Shown piece after piece: positions 10,845-22,200 of a stretch of DNA of 64,000 bases. The translations under genes and the position numbers were made by a program. Every line of letters starts with the position of its first letter. Position 1 is the first letter of the stretch. This DNA is from Paratinospora sagittata (taxonomy: Eukaryota; Streptophyta; Magnoliopsida; Ranunculales; Menispermaceae), in NCBI GenBank assembly GCA_035771175.1, contig CM069608.1, forward strand, positions 12,282,019 to 12,346,018, read 5' to 3'. The notes below the pieces were generated by a model. It did no database searches, had not been told where the DNA came from, and worked only from the letters and a program-made list of their open reading frames with translations.

Positions 10845-13800
10845 ATGGTGAGACACCTTGGAATCCTGTCGTCTTGTCTTCCTTGTTCAACTGCTCCTGA
10901 TCTTCTTCCTCTACCTCGCACCAAAGGCCCTCTTCTTCTTCATAAGCAACTTACAAGTAAATCAACTTTACTTACTTACTTCACTTGCTCCAAATCTTAA
11001 TCTTTTTCTTGTTCCAGATTCATTTTATTAATTTTTGTGCCATCTTCTTTATGCTATGTCCTCTTTATTCATACCCTTTTCTGCTGGTGTCAAATGTAAC
11101 AGTCTAGTTTTATCTAATAATGCAAGTTCTTCATCAAACCCAGTTTAGCTTTTTAAGCAAAGCCCAGAAACCATAATCTCTCAATTTTCAATTTTCCACT
11201 TTAAAGTGCTAAGAAACCCAACGACCCAGTTTTTTCCTAGCTAGAATTTCTCCATATCATAGCACTTTACTCTTGGATATTTGGTTAGAACCCTTGAATA
11301 TCTGATTTTTTTGCAAGGATTTCCCATCAATTAGTATTTTTTTAGTTCAGTTACTACCCCCATTTAGGCTTCTGTACAGTAATCCGAATGTAGTGTTTCT
11401 AAGAATTGATAGAAATTTGATCATTTTTTTGGTACTAATTTATGCTACAACCATTTGAGAGGTTTAGATGGTCATTGGGGTCTCTAGCATTTTCTTTCTC
11501 TATAAGTAGAATATATTTGTTTTTGACAATATTAGCATGAAAAAGGGTCTTGATTTCTAAGATGTACAATGTAAAGGGATTAGGGGATGTGTTGGGTAAA
11601 TGTTGATGTTGTTTTCTCCCCAAATTTTGTATATCTTGAGTTTTAAATGTTTAACTTAAGCGCCTCAAAACACACAAGCAGATATGCTCTTAACAGGATC
11701 TGTAATTTAATTGGTAGCGGAATTCTATTATTATTAAATTTGTTACTTTTATGAAAAGTTTTCCTCTTCCCTCTTAATTTGCTAAGTGTAATTTCAGATT
11801 GGTGTTGGGCAGTAACAGATCATTTGATGAAGATTATTTATTTATCTTTTATCCCTATATATCATAACTAAACTGCCAAGGCAAAAGTACTCCTTTATAG
11901 GCTTAATCTACATGAGCTGGAAAACTGTTGGTACCAATTCTCCTCTGATGTTGTTTAAAAACAATTTTATAAAGAATATTTCACTTTGCCCAACCATCCT
12001 AATCTGGTTATGAATCAACAGAACCTTAACGTTATATGTCATGATCCTCTTTTACTTCTCAAAGGCACTAGGAAGTAAATGGGGTCAAGGCATAGAGAGA
12101 GGATCAATGATATTGAGGATGATAAGATAGTAGTTGGGAGTGTAAATGATCTGATATACTGGTATTGGCTGCCATGAAGTCTTTTTTGATTTTTTTTTTT
12201 TTTTTTTTGTGTATTTGGATCTTCTTTCTTTGTTTTTTTTTTTTTTTAGGATACTGAAATCACCTTCATTTTATTTGTCAATATTTGTGCCATTATATTT
12301 CTGATGATGGAAGCACAAACTTATAGATAACAAGGGTGAGAGAAAGACAGAAAAGACAAAAAGAGCATGGCTTCTACCAAGAAATATGCCAGCTAAAATA
12401 AAACCTAAAAGGAACTCTCTTGGCAATTATTAACTTTCCCATATATATTGATTTAAATTGATATTTGATAAGCATTCAATAGTCTGCATACAATGTTTAG
12501 TTCCCAAACACTTAGGTTCCATAAGCATAGGGCACACACTAGGCTTGACACTAGTGCATGCACAAGGCTTAAACAAGTAAAAGCCAAAGATACTGGCACA
12601 GGATATTGCTCCACATAGCCCCAAATTCTCATTGTTCTCTGTCTTTTATCTTTTAATATTTCAATGAATATAAATTCTCTCACGACCTTCAAGTTTCAGA
12701 TGAGGAGAGTTCAGAGGTCTCCTCCCTCCTACAATTTCTCCATTTAACCAACTTCACCCAAATGTATGATGTTGATCCTAGTTGGATGGAAGAAAAAGCT
12801 CTCCTGCAATGGAAACCGTATCATGTTGGTCTCTTTTTTCACAAATGTTTCATGGTGGGAGTGTAGAGCTCATTCTACATTTGGGTTTTTTAAGCTTATA
12901 AAGAACCTCTAACTTCATATATTGTCATGGTAACAATCGAGTCATGACCTATCTAGTTTGCACCACAAAGTGTGAAGTGTTTTAAACAAAGCTCAAGGGT
13001 CTTATATGGTCAATTGTTGCCCTTAAATTGTTATAACTTGGATATTGCATTCACTAAATTTAGTTTGCCCACCATCTTTTCAACTTGGCTAGCTTTGCCT
13101 AGCTCATCTATGGCTTTACTTGTCATTGTGTTGATCGATGCCCCTTGATAGGGGGTAAGGGGGATTAATGGGTCATGAATGGGCTTGATACCTCCCCGAG
13201 AGTGTAGTATGGACCGTATGGTGGTGGAGGTGGTTATACAACTAACTACTAACATTGTTTCTTCTCAAAAAACAAAAAAAAAGAGATTGACCATGGCTTT
13301 TGAGTTTTAGTTGGGGCTAATCTCTCCAACAGTGATGATATTAATGAAAGGGCAGTGAGTTTACTTTCACTATTAAATGATGATGTAGTATTATATTTAT
13401 ATACAAAACCTTGGCTGTCAGGTTTCATTTTGTGAATTTTGATGTTCAACATCATTTATAGTATCCTATTGAATGCAAGTACTATTATAACATGGATCAC
13501 TGTCTGACATAAGATGTAATATTAACTTTGGACAAGATAAGATTTAATTGTACAAAGTGACAGACATGTATCTTGGAACATTCAGTTTGCTGTCTGGTGG
13601 TGGGAATTCACATACACAACTGGTCAAAGGCATGCATTCTTATTCACATTTATGGATTTTGGGAGTTGCAATATATCATTTATCACTATGTAATCTTGTG
13701 AAACTGTGGATTTTCTTTATTCTTATTTTTGGCAGTAACTGTTTCCCTGTATAAGAAATTTCATCTAGTGATCTTCATATTATTTATTTAAAATTCACAG

Positions 13801-16800
13801 AGATATTTGTATTGTTGTCACATTAGATTTATGAAATGTTCCTGTTATTTCTTACTTTCTCAGTTGGGCAATTCCATATAGAGTAAATTTTTTCTTGTTT
13901 TTGATAATTTACAGTGGCAACTTTGAGTGATGATCCAATTAGGGACTGGATCCTCACAGAAGGAAAGGCAACACAGATTACAAGAATCAGTTCTATTGGT
14001 GGTGGATGTATCAATCTTGCAAATCGCTATGACACAGATGCCGGTTCCTTTTTTGTTAAGACAAACAGGCATGTCCAAGTTCTGACATATTGCTAAAGTA
14101 CGTTTGTAAAAGTACGTAAAAGAAGTAGCCTCCACATCTTCTTTGAGTTATTATTTTGCTTGACCATTGTGTTATAATAGCATTATACTCACTAGTGGAT
14201 GGACTAAGCATGTTTATAAAAATATAAAGTCTTTATCTACATTTCAAACGGTGTTATTTCTACCTGAATAGTTATGCTTATGCGATGGAAAATTAGCTTC
14301 CTTTGTTTAATATTAATCAGGAGTATTGGGCCATCAATGTTTGAAGGCGAGGCTCTTGGACTAAGTGCTATGTATGAAACCAATTCGATTCGTGTGCCCC
14401 GGCCATTTAAGGTGAGGAGCTTCCTGTGTTTGTTGCAGTTATGGTTTTCTTGCTTGTAAACTGATTTCTTTGTACTATGACTACGACCTATCTATATTCT
14501 ATGTTCGTAGATGCCAGTTAATATAATTGGGTTTTTTATAGGTCGGGGCATTACCAAAAGGAGGGTCCTATATAATTATGGAATTTATTGAATTTGGTTC
14601 ATCTAGAGGTGGTCAGGTGAGGCTGATATTGTTTACCTCTTTTGGTGTAAGCTGCGCAAAATAGCCATTTTCATGTACTCAAATCATTCTATGATTGCTC
14701 TCAGTCTGTTCTTGGGAAAAAGCTTGCTGAAATGCATAAAGCAGGGAAATCCAACAAGGGCTTTGGTTTTGATGTTAATAATACTATTGGCAGGTGAGAC
14801 TTTCGGGATCTTCTCAACTTTTTGGCTTGAATTTTGTACTGTTGGCTGTACAGTTAGTAACTACTTTATGCTTTTTACAGCACACCACAGATTAACACTT
14901 GGAAATCAGATTGGATTGAGTTTTTTGCTGAGCATAGATTGGGGTATCAACTAAAATTGGCCCAGGAACAATATGGTGATTCCACCATTTATGAAAAAGG
15001 TAATTTACTCCTTGAAATGGCTTGGTTCTTGTCATCTTAATACACCATAAGCAAGCACCTGGGCATCAGCCCAGTTTTTGGATGATTGATATCTTAAGTT
15101 TCTGATATTTAACAGGTCAAAGACTTGTGAAAAATTTGGGACCTCTTTTTGAGAACATTACAATTGAACCTTGCTTGCTACATGGAGATCTGTGGAGTGG
15201 GAATATCAGTGCCGATAAGAATGGGGAACCTGTTATTCTCGACCCTGCATGTTATTGTAAGTTATTTGCCCAAATTGGTTATGATTTGGCATTATGAATT
15301 AATGACACATAATTTTTTTTGTCTTAATCTATAAACATCTACAAATGAACCCGGAAGCTTAAAAAACATTGTAATTTTGTTAAATCTCTATACCTATGCA
15401 GATGGGCACAATGAGGCAGAATTTGGAATGTCCTGGTGTGCTGGATTTGGTGGATCCTTCTATCAATCGTATTTTGAGGTATCCTCATTTTGTGCACTTA
15501 TGAGCACACATAGGACTATTTGAGCCATTTACATGCACGCCTAGTTTGTTGAAGCATTTATTAACAGTTGACATTTCATTAGTATAAATTTAGTGTTTAG
15601 GTTTTAGGAACATTAATGGAGATAGCTGCATATTCATGCATGGGAAGATACGTTTGGAGAGACGTCTGATAGAAATAATCTACATAAGCTATTATGTTAT
15701 TTATAACAGATATTGCTGTTGCATTGCTAGTGTCGTAGTTAAGAATTTTTTTTAGAATACTTTGATGTACTTTTTTGTTTTCTATGAATTGATTAGGAAT
15801 GTTAATAAAAAAAAACAACAAAATTGTTATATTCTATCAAGCTCACTTTTAAGTTTATTTGGTTATAATCTTTTCGTAAAACATAAGGTCAAAAATTGTT
15901 AAAGGGAAAGGTCTTCATCAGAAGAAATCAACAGTTTGAAAGAAAATTTTACTTTTTTGCAAGTTTATCTGTCAAGAGCTGGTAGACTCACAAATAGTAG
16001 ACTCATATCTCTACTCACAAAAATACCCTATTCTTAAACTGTTAAAATAATAAAAGACATAAAGATATAACGTGGTTCGGCTTTATGGCCTACATCCACG
16101 GGAGAAGGGAAAAGATATTTATTCTTGTGTAATGTCTTAATGGAGGGACTCCATATATATAGACATACAGGGCTATGTACTTATAGCTACATTTACAATT
16201 TTAGTAATTGCTATATTCCTTAAAGGAAATAAATCCTTAAGGAAATAATTCTGTACAGGAAACAAATCTATACAGGAAATAAATTTGTATAGGAAACAAA
16301 TCTCAACAATAGGAAACAAATCTCAACATAAACCATTAAATCCAACTAAACTGGTGTACAAGTTAGTAGTGAAAATAGATTGTTCATAATTTTTCAAATT
16401 CCATACCATGTTCTACTTGGCTAATGTTAATGACGGCTTGATAAGCATTGTTAGCGGTTTCTAACAGCTTCAAGTACCTAATAATAGTGACTTTTTCTAA
16501 GCAGATGTTTTATTGGTGAAGAGAGCCTACACACCTGAAAAAAAAAAAGTCAGCTTATTTTGAAAATTTATATGTAGGCAAAATAGCTAAAAGGCTATTG
16601 ATACGGGTCCCCGTAGATAAAATTGACTAATTTTTCTGATAGATTTTTTTTTTCTTTCATTATTTGAAAGAGTAACAGTGTAGACTCTGGAGGAAAAATA
16701 AACCCTAGTGGCAGTGGAGAGCACATTGCTTCAAATATGAAATTACAGAGGACATCATAGTTAATTTCCCTTTTTCAGTTATGGAATTTACTCCCATGTT

Positions 16801-16985
16801 CTTTCTTTTTCTTAAGTTGATGGTATCGTCATGTGCAGGTGATGCCCAAACAACCGGGCTTTGAGAAACGGAAGGATCTTTATATGCTATATCATTACTT
16901 GAACCATTACAATTTATTTGGCTCAGGTTATCGGTCATCTGCTATGTCTATAATAGATGATTACCTGCGGATGTTGAAGGTGTAA
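10845..16985 (+). CDS. FN3K: Fructosamine-3-kinase / protein-ribulosamine 3-kinase, probably plastid
   Basis: Exons: 10845-10956, 13915-14068, 14321-14411, 14542-14616, 14705-14793, 14881-14999, 15116-15256, 15402-15478, 16839-16985; together 1,005 nt, 334 aa, phases consistent. The family phosphorylates sugar adducts (fructosamine or ribulosamine) on proteins so that they fall off, a glycation-repair step. Residues 1-37 (exon 1, rich in Leu/Ser/Pro/Arg, almost no acidic residues) look like a transit peptide; exon 2 starts the conserved domain (DDPIRDWIL). The nucleotide loop is SSIGGGCINLA (64-73) with the loop Cys69; the kinase-like catalytic motif HGDLWSGN is at 236-243 and the metal-binding Asp is D256 in ILDPACY. 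The C-terminus is GSGYRSSAMSIIDDYLRMLKV. Intron 2 has a GC donor; the other introns are GT-AG. Intron 1 is 2,958 bp with no recognised element; intron 8 holds a solo LTR. The symbol is the family name. Confidence 0.93.
14069..14320 (+). other. GC-AG intron (intron 2 of the fructosamine kinase gene)
   Basis: Coding homology fixes the junction ...KTNR/SIGPSMFEGE: exon 2 ends acaaacag and the intron begins gcatgtcc; the acceptor is ttaatcag before gagtattgg. The Arg codon is split AG/G. The next GT downstream would break the frame and the conserved segment. GC donors normally read AG/GCAAGT; this one reads AG/GCATGT. Confidence 0.85.
16040..16328 (-). mobile_element. Solo LTR of copia family A in intron 8
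   Basis: Strongly similar to the LTRs at 37649, 43019 and 44122. Target duplication taaac is exact on both sides (16035-16039 and 16329-16333). The last 20 bases of the LTR (aggaaacaaatctcaaca with flank) are present twice in tandem, ending at 16308 and 16328. In the LTR's own sense it points against the kinase gene. Confidence 0.9.
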
Positions 16986-19252
16986 TAGGTCTATGCTCCA
17001 ACAAGATTTATTGTAGTCTTATGTTGTTAAATATTGCTTGCTCAATCTCTGTAAATGCAGTTATACTAACACATCTGATGCTTATATTTTTGTCTATTTT
17101 GTATGCATTCTTATAAAAAATAAAAAACTTGATTACATTACTGGTATTGAAATCTGTTAATTTCCCAGTTAATTGATCTATATGAAGCATGGATAGGATC
17201 AATCAACTTGTAAATTTCTGCTAAATGGAATTTGTTGATGCAGGTGCCAGAGTACAGTACTGAGTAAGAACATCCAAAATGCCTTTTCATGCACTTTTCA
17301 TCTAAAGCAGCAATGTTTATAAACTATTTTAGTGGACACTACATTTTCAATTTTACCCTTTTGAAATTCCTCTTAAATCTCCAATACTTTCTCTCTACCA
17401 CCTTCTTGCTACTAAACACTGTCACCACCACCATTCATATAACTCTACTAGCAATTCAAATTGCTATGAAATTCATATATGAGTAGAGAAATAAAACCAG
17501 AATTGTTGGTTCTTATTGTAAGTTTCATATGGGAAAGAGAAGTTGTAATCAGCCTTACCATTGCATTGTGAAAATGTTGTTTTTAGATCCCAGGAGGTTT
17601 TCTCTAGCTTATTATAATGTGTAGTCTAAATGTTCTATTCATGTTATGAAACTATTGTATGCATCAAAATGAGCTTGAGAGGAAAAAAAGGGTAGATTGC
17701 AGAAATGCCTAACAGATGGTTACCATATTTCTTGAACAAATAAATAAAGGCAACTTTGATAATTTGAGCATCAAGATGAAGGAGATTCATGAGATTGGAA
17801 GACTGCAAACTTTTATTCTAAGCGTAAAAGGATATTTATCTCTTTTTCAAGAGTTCTTAAGAATCCTCCCTACTTTATTGGCATATTGTTAAGCAGGCAA
17901 ATCATAATTTCAACCACTTGCAAGTTTCTACACCCTCTTGCACTATTCATTTATAAGTCTCCATAATTTCTACTGATACTATTCACTCATATATATAGAA
18001 ATCTCAAAATAATTCTTGTATTATCATTTCTTTATTTAGGTAATTATTAATTATTTTATCTCAATTAAGCCTTTTTTTAACTATGCGATAGATTATATGA
18101 ATTTATTTCCTTCACTCTATTTTATCAAGGACTTCGTCTACAACTATGGACTAAATTATAAGTAGTTATATATTTCTTAATTATTTTGAAAACATTCTAT
18201 TCCTACTCTTTTGTGTAATCTTATTTAGTAGATACATGCCATACTTTACAAGTAGTTATCTAACACAATCTTTCTCCTTTATCCGAGCTTGAGACTGGCC
18301 GTGTAAAAAGCTGTTATAAGCAGAGTTCAATTACTAATTTTCAACTTGAAACAGTTACTAAATTCTCCATGACTTTAGTGAAACAATATTGGTTGGTTAA
18401 CCTGTGGTCACACCCAGCTCAAGGGGCCTTTAATTCATCATCAATTCAATCTCTTGGGATTAAAGATAAACTGAAAATTAACAAACTAACTACTTGTGCA
18501 AATCTAAGATCTAAAAAACTTGAAACAAGATGTATCTATTTGAACGATACAAACATATTTGAAGACGTGACGCTTTTCCTCCAATCTAAGAACACCAGAC
18601 CCAGGACCTGAGCTTTCATCAACATCTGTAATGACTAATACAATATCTACAAGGTATTCCTACACCAAGATCACAAACAAAGAATAAAATGCTTAACAAC
18701 ATAGAATAGGATCATCACGGATAGAACACAAACCGTTCGTTCCTTTTCAACAGGTTGATGGAAGAGGATGAAGCTCACTAAGTTGAGTTATTCTCCAACT
18801 TGCTGGCATTTTCCAGGGTAGTAACAGAAGAGGTTTATCAGTTCTTTACATTCTACATCTTGAGTATAATATATGTCATGCATAGCAGTGAAAGAAATAT
18901 GAAGCCCTTCAGAAGGATTAATCAGAAAACCATCCAGCAATAACCGCTACTCGTATAAAATCCTATCTATAATTTTGAGCAAATGGCGTCTTTGGTTTCG
19001 AATGCAGATGGTTCCGAGTTAAAATTCCAGCCAACACATGCCAAAAATATATCAGTTAAAAGTAGAATGGCCATTGCATATTGAATTTGAAACTGTACAT
19101 CTTCCACTTAATTGGTTATACCAGCTTGTTTCATTGTTGAGATCCATGCCTTGATCAAAATCTAGCATAGCATTTCCAATGATCCAAAATGTTGGTTATA
19201 TGCTTCATAACTTAGGCTTTTGGGTGAACCATTATATATTCATTCTCAAGAG
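16986..19252. other. Intergenic stretch between convergent genes
   Basis: Holds the 3' UTR of the kinase (a candidate aataaa near 17118) and, on the other strand, the 3' UTR of the methyltransferase. No open frame or element could be supported between about 17300 and 19250. Confidence 0.5.
17244..17267 (+). CDS. Possible alternative last exon of the fructosamine kinase gene
   Basis: Exon 9 contains an in-frame donor (ttgaag/gtgtaa at 16980) whose use would remove the first stop. A good acceptor (ttgttgatgcag) at 17243 leads in frame to VPEYSTE and a TAA. This would swap the C-terminal Val for VPEYSTE (340 aa). Either form keeps the conserved LRMLK end. Sequence inspection only. Confidence 0.35.
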   Translation: MPEYSTE

Positions 19253-22200
19253 TCAAGACGGCTGGGAACACTTAGCTTCCAGTATTAAATTATGCAACCT
19301 CACAAAATGGTCTAGAGTGAGCTCCTCTGGCCTTGCCTGCAATTGATGATAGTTGGAAAATTGAATGGATAAATTATAAGGGCATTACAGTATGAAAAAA
19401 ATATTTAACTCAGATATACCATTGTAGCCTACCGTGACTGGAAGACCAACATTTCTGAGAGCGTTTTCAACTTCATGAGACGTGCTGATGTGCTGAAGTG
19501 ATCTCCTTAGCATCTTACGCTTTCCATTGAATGCAGAATTGACCTAAATACACAGTAAACACAAAGGAAATGTTGCAAGAAAGAAATTGCACAAAAAAAA
19601 TAAAATAATGCAAGTAATTAAAATGGTAGACATTGTCAAAGAAGAAGAGAAAATAGAATTTTCTTTATTCAATTCATATTCAATTAGCCATTGCTTTGTA
19701 ACTCTATTACAAACTATTTATAGGCACTTAAATAAAAAGTTAGATTCCCCATAGAACTCTTAGTAACAATCATAATCAAGTAGAATAACTAGAATCCTAT
19801 CTTCGCAAATAAAGCAGTAAGACTCCTAAAAGTCCCGTTTAATACAGCTTTTGCGAAGTGCTTTTGGACCAAAAGTAATCTTTGAGTCAATTGGTAACAT
19901 TTGCTTTTGGAACAAACTGCGGTGGAGAAGCAATTTATCTACTTTTTGGAGAAGCTAGCTAAGACCAATTTTTTGAAAAGCGTTTTCTCTATAAGCACTT
20001 CTCGAAAAAGCACTTTTGCAAAAGTTGTACCAAAGGAGGCCTTTATAAAAAACTAAAGTCTTAATGTAGCTAAAGAACTGAAATTTAGATAAAATAAAAA
20101 ACTCAAAAACCCATCAACTAATTAATTTTCATCACAGGGTCTAAGTTAAGTTGTGTTACTTGACTCTTTACTTTAGATTTTAGAATACTACTATATGGAT
20201 TTTTCAATGAAAATAAGAGAAAGCATGAAAGAAAATAATAAATAATTGGTGACAATTTACTAAAGTGAGGGAACAAAAAAGACAATAAACAAATGAAAAG
20301 AAAAAAAAAAAGGAAAGAAAGAAAGAAGAACATATCATATAGGCTTCATAGTGAACATAACATCGTCCAAGTACCAAAATCCAAATTTCACGATATATTG
20401 GAAATTTGAAAACGAACAAGTTGGACCTCTAGATGTACCCATATCTGACACCCATACTCGAGTCCAGATAACATAGATATTAAGTAGCAAGACACATGAA
20501 GAGACCAGGTTAGGGTAAAAAGCACATAGCAAGAAAATAGTGAGATTTATTTTATTTGTGGCTTGTTTATGAAACTAGTTCAGCTTCAGCTTCTTCAATT
20601 AAAGGAGGCTGCTTATTATACTTCACACATATTGCATGAGACAAAATCAAACAAATTTCACATAACATATGCCATTTATTTTTTTCATAGAAAAGCATAA
20701 AGCAAACTCAAACAAAGAAGCTAGGAGCAACCATTGAGAAAAAACTTTTAATAGATGCTACTGGTGGATAATCTGCAGCTCGCTTTAACTTGAATGTGAC
20801 AACAGCTGCATCTACCTGCAAAATGATGTGCACAGTCAATACACTATTGCACAAGAAATTTAGAACTTATCAGAACATAAATGGAAAACAGTATTTTGTC
20901 TATTTGACCATTCCATTATGGCATATAAGCCCATTTGCCTCCTGGAATATTAATGAAATTCAGAGAAAAAAAAAGTAGAGTCAGGTGCTACAAGAAAACA
21001 GCAGTATAATATTGGCTTTGAAGGGAAACTTATTTATGTATAACCACCAACAGCAGCACATAATGCATCACAACTTTCTTGCCCAAGAACATATGTTCTA
21101 CACAAATTTAAAAAATAAAAATAAAAAATAAAAAAAACCATTTCAATTGTTAGATAAGGATGTGAATCTTGCACAGATAAATCCTCTAGATGAAGCAGAT
21201 CACGTTACTATGTTGGTAAAAGTCTAAACATAAGGCATAGCAAGCAGCAATTTCTTCAAATCAAACTACAGCTAGGCAGCTCATGCAATATTTATATAAC
21301 TTTTAGAGGAAAAACAGAAGCCTAATACTTACTGAAGGATCAGAACTTCATGTAACAACATAAAAGAGACAATTATCACTATTCTACAAAAGAAGTGTAA
21401 GACTCTAGAAATCAAGGAAATCCTATTTGATTCTATTCTTATTTTCCTCCTTTTGCCAGTTCTTATTCCTTTTTATAGTTCCATATATTTCACAGAAAGC
21501 TTGTTGCAGAGTAAAGGTTCATCGAGTGATTTATGTCTCATGACTCAGAACCCCAGGTTTAAAATCTCAGCATTGACTGCAGAAAATTCTGGCTTTTCCT
21601 AATATATGTACAATTTCTCGTGGAATGCCGTGCATCACAGTGATAGGAATAAAAGATTTTCGTTCCAACTCTTTTTTTTTTGGACCCACATTGTCCTGTG
21701 CTTGGATCATGCGGATAACATGATTAAATAGGAAATTTGGTTGTGGTATATGTGTTGTATTATAAATGGCATCAGCTTATTGGCAAAATTCTCATGGAAA
21801 GAGTCTCAGCTCAAAGGAGACTTTTTCCAACTACATGAAGTTGGTAAAATAAATTTGCTTCCTCCACTCCACTCTATCATGAGAAGAATATGTTTATTAT
21901 ATCAATGTTCTTTGACTTGAGAAAAGAGAAAAGAAGGAACCAACTCGGGGTCTTGAATCAGTGTTTATCATATCAGTCTCAACTCAAAGAGCCTAGGACC
22001 CCTTGAATCGAATTTTAAAAAAGAAAGAAAAAAAAAGAAAAAAAGAAAAAAAGTGGAGTCTTGAATGTGAGCTTGATTCTCCAAACTTACTTGACGAGCA
22101 AGTCACCTGTACTACAGTGAACATCATTTTGAGAGAAGTTTTAATTTGATTAAGAATATCTCTGTGGTTATGAGACCATCATACTAAGAGGATTGGCTAT

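Noticed and set aside
13860..14135. Open frames over exon 2 of the kinase on both strands as small genes
   Set aside because: The plus-strand sequence is exon 2 with splice sites at both ends; the minus-strand frames are its shadow.
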